This document shows positions 31,420 through 43,193 of a stretch of 64,000 nt of DNA, piece after piece. Under the pieces are notes generated by a model. The model had not been told where the DNA came from. It ran no database searches and saw nothing but the letters and a program-made list of their open reading frames with translations. The stretch covers positions 34,327,742 to 34,391,741 of the forward strand of contig OX375881.1 of assembly GCA_947359465.1 (NCBI GenBank), in the 5' to 3' direction. Position numbers and translations under genes: made by a program. The DNA is from Metellina segmentata. Taxonomy: Eukaryota > Arthropoda > Arachnida > Araneae > Tetragnathidae. Position 1 is the first letter of the stretch; each line of letters starts with the position of its first letter.

Positions 31420-33667
31420 TATATGGGAAAGGGAAGAATTTTTGGAAGTGATACAGGATTTTTTTTTTGTACCAGATGGTGTATGAGGATACTAGGGACA
31501 ATGCAATATTGGATTTGATTTTCAGCAATGATGAGGATAGGGTGCAGGATTTCGAAAATTCCTTACATTGGTTATAGGTGAGCCACAGGGAGAAAGTGAT
31601 CATAGAAGTATCAGATTAAGTATAAATTTTCAGTCAGCATACACAATCAATAGTAGGATAATTCTAAATTTCAGAAAGGTAAATTTTCTTAGGATAAGGG
31701 AAGAGTTAAAGGAGACATTCAAAGGGTGATTAATAGCACCGCATCATTCTGAACAATGGGAGTAATTCAAGAATAAGTTAGACAGGGTGATAAAAAAAAC
31801 ATGTAACGTTCAGGAAAAAAGGAAAATCTAGAAACTTACTCCCTATGTGGTTTTCAGGGGAAACATACAAAGTTTTCAAATTAAAACAAAGAACATACAG
31901 GGTATATAAAAGCACTGGTAACGACAGGGACAAGGAGGCATATCTGAAAGCCAGAAAGGAGTTTTAAAATATTAGTCGGAAGCAAAAGTTGTCCTTGTAG
32001 GAAAAACTAGCAAGGGAAATAAATATAAACCCAAAAGAATTTTTTGCATATGCATAAAAATAAATTTAGTACTACACTGGGCCCGTTGGAGGGGAGGTGA
32101 ACTAATTCAAGACGAGATGGGAATGGAAAACGTGTTAAATGACTTTTTTCTGGTTTTCACCTTTATTCAATGGTACCTATACATTAAAAGAGGATTCCAA
32201 GGATGGAGCCTTTGCAGGGGGTACAATTAAAGAATACAAATTTAACAGTGAAGAAATAGTACATCAGTTGAAAAGAATTAAGCCATATAAAGCACCAGGG
32301 ACAGACGATAAATATCCGAGAGTTTTAGTGGAATGTGCGGAAGAATTGGGGGACGTAATTCACATGATATTTAATTCTACATATAGTACGGGTTGGGTAC
32401 CAATGGATTGGAAGTTGGCCAACATAACTCCAATTTTCAAAAGGGAATACAAAGTGAACCGGGCAACTATAGGCCAGTAAGTCTAACATCAGTAATTAGC
32501 AAAATATTTGAATTTCTGTTAAAAAAGCATATAATGTTATATTTGGAGGAGGGGGCACTGTTATCAGATAATCAGTATGGGTTTAGTAACGGCAGATCCT
32601 GCTCTACAAACCTTTTGAAGTTCTACGAAAACATTACTGAGGAGCTGGATAATAAGAGCAGTGTAGATATCACTGCTCCATACATACATTTTCAAAAGGC
32701 TTTTAATAAAGTACCTCATGTGAGGCATTACTGTTTAAATTGGAAATGCTGGGGATTCAAGGGAAAACATTGATATGGATAAAGAATTGGTTATTGTGTA
32801 GAAAGCAGAGAGTGCAGGTAAAAGGAAATTATTCACAGTGGACAGATGTCATAAGTGGGGTGCCTCAGGGATCAGTTTTGGGACCAATTTTATTTATAAT
32901 TTTTATATGATATAGGTCAGGGAATTAAGAAAATAATCAGTATATTTACAGATGACTTAAAAATATGGGGGGGGGGGGCAGTGGATACCAAGTTACAGAT
33001 AGAGAATTTTCAAGGGGATTTTGATAAGATATCCGAATGGGCTGTAAAATGGGGTATGTCATTTCATATAGGGAAATGTCGTTCTGCATATGGGTTACAG
33101 GAACAGTGGAGCCGAGTACTGTCTGCAGGGAGTAAAGGTAAAGGAGGGAGAAACAGGCAAGGATATTGGGGTGATAATTCACAGGTATTTTAAAATAGGT
33201 CACCAATGTTCAGCTGCGGGTAAAAAGGCTAATAGGTTATTGGGGTATGTTAAAAAGACTGTACCTTCAAGGGATAAGAATATAATCTTGCCGTTATGTA
33301 AGGGCTTAGTAAGACCACATCTAGAATATGCTGTACAATTCTGGGCTCCATATATGAGAAAGGACATAGAATCAATTGAACGGGTTCAGCACAGAGCTAC
33401 AAAAATAATAAAGGGGCTAGCAAATTTAGACTATAATGAACGTTTAAGTAAGCTAAACATGTATACACTGGAAAGAAGAAGAAGGAGGGGGGATTTGATT
33501 CAGCTTTTCAAGTTGGTAAAACAAGGGGACACAGAGGGCTTAAATTTCAATAGGGATAACAGAAGAAGGGGCCATGGGCATAAATTGAATAAGGCACATT
33601 TTAATCGGGATATAAGTAAAAACTACTACTTTAATAGTGTAATAGACAAATGGAACGCGTTGCCAGA
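31420..33667 (+). mobile_element. CR1-type LINE, 5'-truncated
   Basis: Begins within the C-terminal part of the endonuclease (WEREEFLEVIQDFF, then DNAILDLIFSNDEDRVQDF) and runs through the RT to its C-terminal domain. It has inserted into a Tc1 element: the bases after 33,667 are Tc1 transposase on the opposite strand. The true 3' tail seen in the copy at 42.8-43.2 kb is missing here, so the copy is truncated at both ends or was rearranged. Confidence 0.85.
32139..33667 (+). pseudogene. CR1 LINE reverse transcriptase, broken
   Basis: RT blocks in order, over several frames: HQLKRIKPYKAPGTDDKYP (32,260), NYRPVSLTSVISKIFEFLLK (32,465), SDNQYGFSNGRSCSTNLLKF (32,565), SGVPQGSVLGPILF (32,855) and IFTDDLKIW (32,940), which is the catalytic box with TDD instead of the usual ADD. 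The C-terminal domain at 33,160-33,660 contains GLVRPHLEYAVQFWAPYMRK and RVQHRATKIIKGLANLDYNE, then TLERRRRRGDLIQLFKLVKQ, typical of CR1-clade LINEs. The enzyme would copy LINE RNA at nicked target DNA. The last 15 residues of the final open frame are antisense Tc1 sequence, not LINE. Confidence 0.88.
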
Positions 33668-34510
33668 AATTACATCCTGCATCGATGTTCCTCCATTCTT
33701 CAATCATTACATTTTTTAGTTAGCTTTTCCTTTTAACGTCGTGCCATAGTATTCTAACCTCCAGTTATCTTCAAATATATTCTATTGGGTTTGAATCCAG
33801 TGAATGAGGTGGTGTTTTCAGAACTGGTGGAAATTACAGATACACCAGAGGCGAACGTTGAGAGACGTGTGCATAGGATTGTTATCTTGATAAAAACAAA
33901 GTTGTTTCCAATACATAATTTTGGGCTGATAAATTTAAATTGTCTTTTAAAATATGTAAATAAAGATTAGGAATCATTATGCCATCAATAAATACCAAAT
34001 TAACTAGTTGTGATGCTGACATGCACCCCTACACAAGGACATCTCCCCCGCCATGCTTTACTGTTCCAACAAAGTTCTTGGGATTGAGTTCCTCAATTAT
34101 CTTCACCGTACAACTATACGCCCATCGGAACCAAAAATTTTAAATAAGCTTTCCCCCCATCTACAAATAAAACATGATTCCAATACTTTTTGGGCCTATT
34201 TATTATCGATTTTGCGAAGGAAAGCCTAAGCGTTCTATTTTTTACACCTACAAAAAATTTCTTCGTGCAGAACGCTCATTTAATCCAGCTGATCTGTGCA
34301 CTTGTCGAACAGTTTCAGATGAAATTGAAGTAGAAAATGTTTCAGTAAATTCTGTAGAAATTGTTACAGCACTCAAACATAGATTTTTTTTTACATAATT
34401 TCTAACTATAAATCCCTGATCACGTTGAGTAAACTTTGCCGTACGACTTTTTCTTACCTTGTTTTCGATTCGATTTTCTTCTTTAAAACGTTTTATCACA
34501 TACTGCACCG
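33668..34510 (-). pseudogene. Tc1-like transposase, broken
   Basis: From 34,508 down: a helix-turn-helix N terminus (KEENRIENKVRKSRTAKFTQ, then SSETVRQVHRSAGLN). Next come KPKKYWNHVLFV-like DDE sequence near 34,160-34,210, FYQDNNPMHTSLNVRL-like sequence near 33,850-33,900, and PIEYI...LE near 33,770. It ends with IEEWRNIDAG at about 33,670, where the LINE joins. Several stops and shifts. Confidence 0.8.
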
Positions 34511-34985
34511 TAGAATGGGATAAATATCCTAATTTGAAGTATTGCGAACTGATTTACCACTGCTATGATGAAAAATAAATAAATTTTCGAATGCTGTTTG
34601 TTGTTTCCTTCCGAATAAGAAATACAAATAATAAATAGAATATTATTACTTAGTAAGCAAGTAAAGATCAAAGCCAAACGATTTTTTAAATGTCACTACA
34701 CAAAAATAAAAGAAAGCGATAAACAATAATTTTATTGATGAATTTATCTGAAAATGTTTCGGTGTACGGTCACTTTTGTGACGTGTTCTTTCTCTTCTTC
34801 CTTACATTTTCATTTTTATGAAAAGAAAAATGGTTCAATATTAAAAACAAAATGTTAGGTTTTGTACAAAATTGCATGGAGATCATATGAAAAAATATTG
34901 GACTTTATATTCGAATTCAATTCTAGGCTACAGCGCTTTTTCTACAAATTTTTTAAGTATACGAACATTTTTGGGAGATACTGTA

Positions 34986-35434
34986 TATAAAATCAAATTC
35001 CACTCCCTCATCTACTCACCCTCTCATTAATCACTGCATCTCAAGAACCACAAGATCCAGGTAGCTGAAATTTTGCAGGGTGATTCTTCTTATGATCTAG
35101 AAATGCAATAAGAAAGGATTTGGAAAACTTCGACTTCTAAAACGCCTAAAATTAACCTAAGGCCTAAGCCAAAAACAATTCGAAATCGCCATATCAATAA
35201 CAAAGTATGAAACGATTGCTGTACGCAGCTCAAATTTCTTTAAGAGTGTTGATCCCAAAACAATTTCTTTAAAACAAATTAAACTATAATATTTATGCTT
35301 TAACCTATTTTTTTCCTTCCCATGATGTAAATAATTTATAAATATTTGAATGAAGAAATAATATTAAAAAACATTTAATTTTACATAGCTTACATCTTGT
35401 AATGGAACACGAAAAGCCCAAACGAAAACACTCA
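34986..35434. other. Unassigned sequence
   Basis: No coding signal. AACCACAAGATCCAGGTAGC near 35,050 looks like a dispersed repeat, but I cannot name it. Confidence 0.4.
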
Positions 35435-36560
35435 TCTCTTACTATTATAAAAGGAAGTGTTTGTTTGCTTGTTTCTTGTGATCAAAGTCCTGACGAATCT
35501 ATGGCACTAGTAATGGGATTTGGCACACAGGTAGTCTAAATTTTTTGGAATTTAAAGGTCGCAACGAATTTTTTAAATTCAATCTAGAACTTTTTAAAAT
35601 TAATTTAATAGTTTTTCTCTCTCTTGGAACTTTGTTTCGTCCCACTCCGGCACTGGAAGAAACTACGGAATTCTGCTATTTTACCCTATGTCACGTCACA
35701 ATCGTCACTATTGACGTCAGCCTTTGAAACCATGTCAGTTTTTCAATTCGCCCTTTTAGTTCAGGAGGCAGCGACACTTTTGGGTCAGTCATTTTACACC
35801 GACTGATTTGTGTCACTAGTTAGCTAATGTCAAAAATCGAATTCAGCTGGCACAAGCGCGGTGGGTGTAGGTAGAGGGGTTAGAGGCGTTGAAAACATGC
35901 AAAAAAAAAGAAAAGTGTTTTTTTTTTCCAAAATATTTTACACCGGTTGAAAATTTAACCCGAGATAATTATTTAAATATTAATCAAGACAATAATATTC
36001 AGCTGGCTCGGTAGTGGTGGAAAAACCTTCATCTGCACGAAGAGTGAAAATACCGAGGAGTGAAAATACTAAAAAACAAAAAAATTGTTACATTTTGAAT
36101 GTTTTCCCAATTAAATTAATTTTACCACAGAAAACTCAAGTATGTTACTGTATGAAAGGTAAGGTTTAAAAAAAATCACATTCCGCTGAATCGGTAGGGG
36201 TGGAAAAAATCTTCAGACTGAAATATAATTTAGCTAGCAACCACTTCATAGCCTCAGCTGAAGGTCTTTCCACCACTACCGAGCCAGCTGAATATTATTT
36301 TCTATATGAATACCTAAATGACTATCTATTGCAAAATTTTCAGTCGGTGTAAAATATTAATTTTTTTTTTTTTTTTTTACATATTCCGAATGCTTTTTCT
36401 TCCACCTACACCCATCCGAACTGGACCAGCTGAATTACGTTTCATAAATCATCTACCCAAGACCAATAACTGGTAAGAAAATCAGCGGGTTTAAAATAAC
36501 AAACCTTCCAAATGTCATTGCCTCCCGGACTATTCGCAGTTAAATGGGAATGTGTAGTCT
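35435..36560 (+). mobile_element. Helitron-like element, interrupted
   Basis: Starts after A with TCTCTTACTATTATAAAAGG and continues GTGTTTGTTTGCTTG, a common Helitron-like 5' end. It then matches the element at 53,739 (GACGAATCTATGGC, AAATTCAATCTAGAAC). A fold-back element (35841-36436) is inserted in it. AGTTAAATGGGAATG near 36,540 corresponds to a later part of the 53.7-kb copy. No intact 3' end. Confidence 0.5.
35841..36436. mobile_element. Nested fold-back (MITE-like) element
   Basis: Outer inverted ends ATTCAGCTGG...CCAGCTGAAT at 35841 and 36427, with GGGTGTAGGT shared further in. Inside is a second, almost perfect inverted pair of about 40 bp: 35991-36030 and 36260-36299, with core TCAGCTGGCTCGGTAGTGGT. 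A third related direct copy, CGCTGAATCGGTAGGGGTGG, lies at 36,184. No coding capacity. Confidence 0.85.
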
Positions 36561-37200
36561 CCGCTCAAACGATTTCACAGAAACATTTTGACTGGATTGT
36601 TTTGATTTTGCGCTGAGCAATGATTTTCCAGCCAGACGATAAAAACAAATAATGGTCATATTATTATATTATATTAATACTAGCAAAATACCCGACCTTA
36701 CTCGGTTTGAATTCGTTTACTCTAGATTGAAGAGATAATCAAAATATATAATGACTTACGTTTTTTGTAGAGTAAAAATTTATTTTAACACCTTTCGCCA
36801 TCTTCATATTTTCTACAACTTACTTTGGACACAAATCCTACACATGCATATCCATTCATGTAATACATTTCACATACATCGCACAGTTGCTGTATGACAA
36901 AGCTCAAAAAGACGAAAGGTGATACTAAGGTTACTACTATAAAAGACGATTTATAGGAAGATTTGGAATTCCCTTTCTTAAGTTCTTTTCATGTTCAACT
37001 CAATTAATTAAAATTACGATTTACGGCGAGTGCTCTCGCACTCATAGTCAACAAAACAATAATTTTTTACCTGTGGCACTCTTGCCTCCGGTATGCGACA
37101 TTGTGAAATTTTGCAATCTTCTCCTGTCATTACTACAACGAATTTTTTAATGTTGGAAAAAGTTATAGTTTGGATTTTTAAACATTATTATTATTTCAAT

Positions 37201-37269
37201 AACGACATTATTCTTTAAATAACGGCATTATTCTTTAAATAACGGCATTATTCTTTAAATAACGGCATA
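37201..37269. repeat. 20-bp tandem repeat, 3.5 copies
   Basis: Unit CATTATTCTTTAAATAACGG repeated inside the Helitron. Confidence 0.95.
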
Positions 37270-38134
37270 ACTACACTTAAAATTTACTGAAAATTTATAC
37301 TGACTTACCTAACATTTTTAAGTCTAATACTTTGTGGTGCTGTTGGGTGTGATGAGAAGGAAAACACATTTATTAAAATAATAAATATTTAAAACAGGAA
37401 ACAGCGAAGTAAAACAAAATAAAAGATGTCGTAAAAAATTGTTCCAAAGATATTAATTTGTGATTCAATTTTATCTCTTGATCTCGCACAGTTGCCACAA
37501 CTTACAACTAAAAGTGTACAAAATTTAGAAATGTGAAATTAATTCAGAGCGAAAGAACCAGAAAAATATCACTGCTCGCGCGATCGTGTTCATTCTCGTT
37601 TCATTGAAAAATATCGTCTGTCCCAAATTTTTGGAAATCGTTTTCATTGCGCAAAGAATAAAAATAAGACTCGAAATAAATGACGTATCAGAAATGAAAT
37701 TCCATAAAAAAAAATTTTTTTTTGAAGAATAATTACTTTTTCAGCAGTACTGGTAAAGCAATCGAATTAATCGTAATATTCAATAGACATTCCAATTTTT
37801 CCAAAACTACCAAATTATGGTTGATTTAAGTATACTTACTCACGTGTTTTAGCATGAAACTCGTCTAAATATAACAATAAAGAAATTTTTAATATTGCAT
37901 TCACTAAATTATTAGATAATGTATAAAATAAAATACAAAGCAATCAAATATCTGGAATACAATTCATGTGATGCCTACACAAACACACAAACACAAAATT
38001 GAGCATAGAACAGAAAGACGGACAGACAGACTTTCGCAACCAATTCCACTCACTAAATCAAGATAAGTACTCTCTGTATGCAAATTTCCATGAAAATATC
38101 TTAAACCGCGTGGACGTGTATAGGGCACAACATA

Positions 38135-38160
38135 CAGACAGACAGACAGACAGACAGACA
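38135..38160. repeat. (CAGA)n microsatellite
   Basis: About six CAGA units inside the Helitron, near its 5' end. Confidence 0.95.
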
Positions 38161-38282
38161 CCAAACGAGAAAAAGGCGGATTCGGCATCAGAAGGGTCCA
38201 AAACGGATAGAAAACTTGAAATGCGTCGAAAATATTGAATGTACAAACAAACAATCCATTCTTATTTATATAGATAATATTT

Positions 38283-38822
38283 CATGTCAATTCACCCAGG
38301 GCTATGTGCCATCATATCTCAGATATTTTTCAGAATTTATTTATGAATAGATACCCATGAGATAATGTCAAATTAATTTGTTCAGATTTTTTCATCAAAA
38401 ATTAAATTAGGAGGACTTTTTTGAAAATTTTGATTTTTGAAATATTTTGGCTATTTTACTTATGGTAACATTTTAGAAAAACTTTCCTGATTTACTTATT
38501 TTTCAACCAATTGGGCTGATTTCGGTATCAAATTAAAGCTAATACTTTTATCTTTTAAAATAAGCTATAAAAGTGTTACTAAGGGTAATAGGGTGTTGCC
38601 ACTCATCAGGTTAAGTGGTTTTTTTTATTTTTTTCAGTCGGTAGATTCAATAGGTCATACCTCATAAACCACAACTAACACATGTTTCATATTTGTTTTC
38701 TAGAATGAACAGATCATTTACTTGTTGTGTTTAAAAATTCCGAAGGTTGTTTTTTGTGGTTATAAAATTAAAAATAAATTTCTTTTGCAACAATTTTACT
38801 TCAAAATCAACAGTTTTCTACA
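38283..38822. repeat. Left long terminal inverted repeat
   Basis: Inverted partner of 44388-44935. It ends internally near AAAATCAACAGTTTT, about 475 bp before the first coding ATG at 39,298. Confidence 0.85.
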
Positions 38823-40008
38823 AATTTGAGGTCTCTTTGAACTTAAATAACTCAAACATTTATGAGAGAAGTTAAAACTGTGGTAACAAAATAATAAATA
38901 TTGATCTGCACTAATCATAATTAAAAACTACAGTTTAATTTTGTAAAATAATTATGCAGAAACCCTTTCTGATTCATCAAAACAATAATAATGGTTCTTT
39001 TGATTGAAAAAAAAAATAAAAACTTAGAACAGCTTTTCTAGTAGTCAAATTATGCACCTGCCTCAACTGGAGGGAAAAAATACATCGTAAGCAACATAAA
39101 AAAAGTTTTCATGAATAGACTTGTTTGGATAAAAAAAAACACATGCCAATGATCTCCTACCTTATTCATGTGCAGTCATGCTTCAGATTTCTGCGAGGCA
39201 GGTTGTGTTTGATGAATACATTATTTCCTAGCATTTTTATGGCTTAATAAGGTATGTTTTTTAGTTTTGACTTCAAAAGTTTTTCGATTGAGGTATAATG
39301 GAAAAGTGTTCAGTTGGTCAACACTTCAAAGAAAACTCTACATCAACTCAAGTAGAATGTATTCCAGAAAACTTTGTAATTTGTTCTGAACTTGGGGAAG
39401 AAGAAAATGAACTTTTAATCCTAAGAACAAAATGTGTCAATTTTGAAAATATATGCAGTCAACATATGCATGCTTTTCTTTCAATGTTTGAGGATCGACA
39501 AAGGGTATGCTGTGTTCCATTTATGAAACACAAAAGTCTAAAGTACAAAGGTCTAAAAACTGTTTCTCTTCCATTTTCAAAAAATATAAACAATGGGTTG
39601 AACTAGTACCTGGTACAAAATTATGTATTTCTTATAGAAAAGTAGTTTCCTCAACACATTTTCTCAAGATAATGACAAAGTAAGCAATCTTTCAGACAGT
39701 GATTATGAACCAGATTTAAGTAATAATGAGGTCATTGCGAAGATAAATGAAAGCTGTGAATTGATAGAATGTCCCCCCCCCCTGTAAGTCAGAAAACAAA
39801 AACATGATGTAAGAGCTATTTATTTTTGGAAATAAAGCTGTAAATTGGAAGCAGATTCCAAAATATGGCAAAAAAGGCTCTAAATATTGACTCTTAATCA
39901 AAAAACAAAGAAAGAAAGAACAAACAGAAGTGCAGCGATTGTGATAATCTAATGCATAAATTAAAAGAAAAATTTAAAAAGAGTAAAATAGATGATCAAA
40001 TTCAGATA

Positions 40009-42185
40009 GGGGAAGACGGGGTACAATGAAACATTACTTCTAAATTCAGTAAAATTTGTCACAGAAAGTTGCAATTTATATATATGTTATGCAACTATAT
40101 GTTCCAATTACTGATGTGATTTGGATACATTCGCACTTTTACAACATTAGCAATAGAAGATTATTGGTTTTTCACCATTGAAAGTAAGTTTCTTTACTAA
40201 AAGTAATTTTGTTTCTTTTTCCTCGTTGTTATATGTAATAATTATTTTTTCTATACGCTCTGTTATCTTTGTGTTGTTGTCTTCATACCTCCAAAACCAA
40301 AATTAAAAAAAAAATAACATTAGAAGTTTGAAAATGTTTTTTATTTAGCAACCTCAGTACGGGGTACAATGAAACACTTGCAGACGGGGTACAATGAAAC
40401 ATGTTTCATTGTGCCCCGGGTGAATGCATTTACTTGAAGTAATATATCAATGGTAAATATAATATCACTGATATAAAATAACATATTACTGGTTGTCACT
40501 AATATAAATAAAATACTTTTACGAAGGAAATGGCAACACCTAACATTAATTGGAAAAGGCAACACCAAATCAAAACAATAATTTTGAAAGCATGCAAAAT
40601 TAAACTTTTTTTTCTTAAAAAAATAAAAGATTTCAATGGTATGCTAGTTTTTTTACATTCAAAAACATTTAAGAATAGTTTATTTATTTCATAGGCCTAA
40701 ATTGCACTTACTACAGTTCACAATCCTCCTAACGTTCTCAGTCAAAGGGTCCAAAAACAAATAGGTCAATTAACTACTGGTGAAATGGGTGTTCTTGTTA
40801 CTTTACTATGTGTGGATTTATTAATGCTTCTGGAAATTCTATACCCCATTATTTAGTATTTCCGAGAAAAATTTCAAGATTTGCATGTTGAATGGAGCTC
40901 TACGTGGTACTGCGGGTGATGCAAGAAAATCGGGATGGATGATTGGAGATATTTTTGTTAATGTTCTAACATATTTCCAGGCACATGCACGTTGTTCGAA
41001 AGAAAATCTAGCTGTACTAATAATGGACAATCATGAATCACATATTACGATTTCCAGTCTAAATTTTACGAAAGATAACGGAATTGTTGCAATCCTGCCC
41101 CCACATACTAGTAGCAAATTGCAGCCTTTAGACAAAACTGCGTTCAAGTCACTTAAAAATTTCTTCAATCTAGCTGAAAATGAATGGATGCTGTGTAATC
41201 CAGGTCGTACAATCTCTATCAATGAGATATCTTCTTTGTTTGGCACTGCTTATTGTAAGTCTTTCACTCCACAAAATATTACAAAAGGTTTTCAGCGACT
41301 GAAATATGGCCTTTCAATAGAGAAATGTTTTGTGAAGAAGATTACTTGTGTTCGTATGTGTCAGATTGAAGAGCTGACTAATGAAACTAAAGACCAGACA
41401 GACAAAACCCAAGAATCAGAAGTCAAGTGGTGGATCTTGCCATTAGTAGATCAAAATCACCTACTGCAGGTTGTTCAGCAACTGTTCATACACCATGCAC
41501 TAGCTCTAAACCTGTGAGTAAATACATTTCTCCTCAAGAGATAAAACCTTACCCCAAAGCTGATCCAAGAAAAGAAGCAAGAGTAGGAAAACAGAAAAAA
41601 AAGTTTTATTCTAACCTCGCCAGTACAAAATGCTCTTGTTAAGCAATTAGAAAGTAAAAAGAGGAAAAAAACTATGAAGGTATTGTTTTCAAAACAAACT
41701 ACCTCCAACAGACTTTGAAGATGACGATGATCCAGATTATTTTCCAGCTCCAGCTGATAATCAAAGTACTAAGAATGAGATATCCACACATAATATGTGT
41801 GACACAAGCAGTATCTGTATAAATGATTATGATGAATGAAATATATAAAATGAAACTGTAGAAATCATAAATTTAAATGAAGTCGAATGTGACTAAAATA
41901 AACTTTATAGGGTGAAAATTGTGCTTGCATCATTTGGAGTGTTTCATTGTACCCCAGTATGTGTTTCATTGTACCCAGGCATATGGGGTACAATGAAACA
42001 CTGTGAGACATTTACTTTTTGTTATTTTCCAAGCATAAAGATTTTATTTAGAACCTAATAAAAATTTATTTAGATGGGGAAAATACAAGATTAAAAGTAT
42101 GCATTAATTATATTTTTGTGCATGCAAAATTGTGGATAGGAAAAAATAATTAGTAAATTTTGTTTCATTGTACCCCGTCTTCCCC
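40009..42185 (+). mobile_element. pogo/Tigger-like DNA transposon
   Basis: Perfect terminal repeats of about 24 bp starting GGGGAAGACGGGGTACAATG, with TA at 40007-40008 and 42186-42187. The core motif GGGGTACAATGAAAC or its complement occurs eight times: 40018, 40361, 40386, 40403 (complement, one change), 41941, 41963, 41985 and 42162. They cluster in the two subterminal zones and are probably transposase binding sites. The element is inserted between the first and second part of the host transposase gene. Confidence 0.92.
40730..41517 (+). pseudogene. pogo-type DDE transposase, 5' deleted
   Basis: Upstream, with a shift, ASGNSIPHYLVFPRKNF (about 40,825-40,875). Then the open frame 40885-41517: GALRGTAGDARKSGWM, AVLIMDNHESHITISSLNFT (second catalytic Asp, about residue 48) and LPPHTSSKLQPLDKTAFKSL (third acid, Asp of LQPLD). 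This is the DDE_1 superfamily used by pogo, Tigger and jerky-type proteins. The N-terminal CENP-B-like DNA-binding half and the first catalytic Asp are missing between about 40,420 and 40,730. Downstream Lys-rich sequence continues in other frames to about 41,850. Confidence 0.85.
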
Positions 42186-42801
42186 TATTGACTTTAGTTC
42201 CCGAGTCATGGAGTATCTTATAAACAGTCAACCTTTTGAAACCTCTGAGTACTTAGTGAAAAAAAGCTAGGAAGTTATTGAATGAAGAAGGCATTTTATG
42301 TAAAGGTAAAAAAAAAGAAAAAGCCGCACTCTTTGTGATAAAGTTATTCAGAAAGCAAGATATATTTATTATGATGACGAGATAAGTAGAGTTTCACCTA
42401 ATAAAAAAGATTGTATTTCTTTACCAACAAAACATGGTCAAAGAGATTTGATAACAAAAAGATTAATATTGCATAACTTAAAAGATGTTTACTTGTCATT
42501 CAAGGAGAAGAATCCCACAAAAAAGATGTGTTTTACCAAGTTTTGTGAATGGCGACCACGGGAATGTGTAACTGTAAATAGTCGAGAAATTCATTCAGTG
42601 TGTGTTTGCACATATCATCAGAATGTTGAACGTATGATGCAGAGTATACATTTAAAAATGTCATATAAGGAACTCCTGATAAAATTGGTGTGTAACATGG
42701 AATCACAGGAATGCATGCTTCACCGTTGTCCTGAATGTCCCAGTGAACTGGACCTCCGAGAATTTCTTTTGGGGTTAGAATATTTTGAAACTAAAGACTA
42801 A

Positions 42802-43193
42802 AGACCAAATCTCGACTACAATAAACGTTTAAGTAAATTAAACGTGTATACACAGGAAAGAAAAAGGATGAGGGGGGGATTTGATTCAGCTTTTCAAGTT
42901 GGTAAAACAAGGGGACACAGAGGACTTGAATTTCAATAGGGATAACAGAACAAGGGGCCATGGGTATAAATTGAATAAGAACATTTTAATCGGGATTTAA
43001 GGAAAAACTACTACTTTAATAGGGTAATAGACAGTTGGATCGCGTTGCCAGAGAATATAGTTAATTCAAAGGGAGTGTACGAATTTAAGATACAATTGGA
43101 TAGTCAGTGGGAATTGGGCAGTTCATAAACAAAGGACCAGCCTGGTTGGGCTTGAGCCTGTAGCTGGTCGTCAATATTTGTATTTGTATTTGT
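42802..43193 (+). mobile_element. CR1-type LINE 3' end
   Basis: Matches the C-terminal coding end of the LINE at 33.4 kb (CGACTACAATAAACGTTTAA, GATTCAGCTTTTCAAGTTGG). It continues through the true 3' end: AACAAAGGACCAGCCTGGTT, CTGTAGCTGGTCGTCAAT and a tail of ATTTGT repeats. This defines the 3' tail of the family, which also identifies the 60-bp piece at 10,582. It is inserted in the transposase gene of the large element. Confidence 0.9.

Larger units (their letters stand above)
31078..34983 (-). mobile_element. Tc1-like element split by a CR1 LINE and a SINE
   Basis: Left end CAGTGGTTCCCAAAACTATA (TA at 31076-31077). The right end, reverse-complemented, is CAGTATCTCCCAAAAATGTT (TA at 34984-34985). 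Without its two insertions the element would be about 1.55-1.65 kb, a normal Tc1 length. The transposase runs on the minus strand from about 34,510 to 33,668. The LINE occupies about 31,420-33,667 and the SINE 31,141-31,250. Confidence 0.85.
36680..38274 (-). mobile_element. Helitron (non-autonomous), 1.6 kb
   Basis: Read on the minus strand it starts A|TCTATATAAATAAGAATGG and continues ATTGTTTGTTTG. It ends with a short GC hairpin (CCGAGTAAGGTCGG) followed by GTATTTTGCTAG|T. TC at the 5' end, CTRR at the 3' end with a hairpin just before, and insertion between A and T are the defining Helitron features. No Rep/helicase coding sequence is present. Confidence 0.8.

Noticed and set aside
33668..33719. 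C-terminal end of the CR1 protein
   Set aside because: These codons are antisense to the Tc1 transposase C terminus; the LINE stops at about 33,667.
37964..38254. Frames around the CAGACAGA tract
   Set aside because: Microsatellite within a non-coding Helitron.
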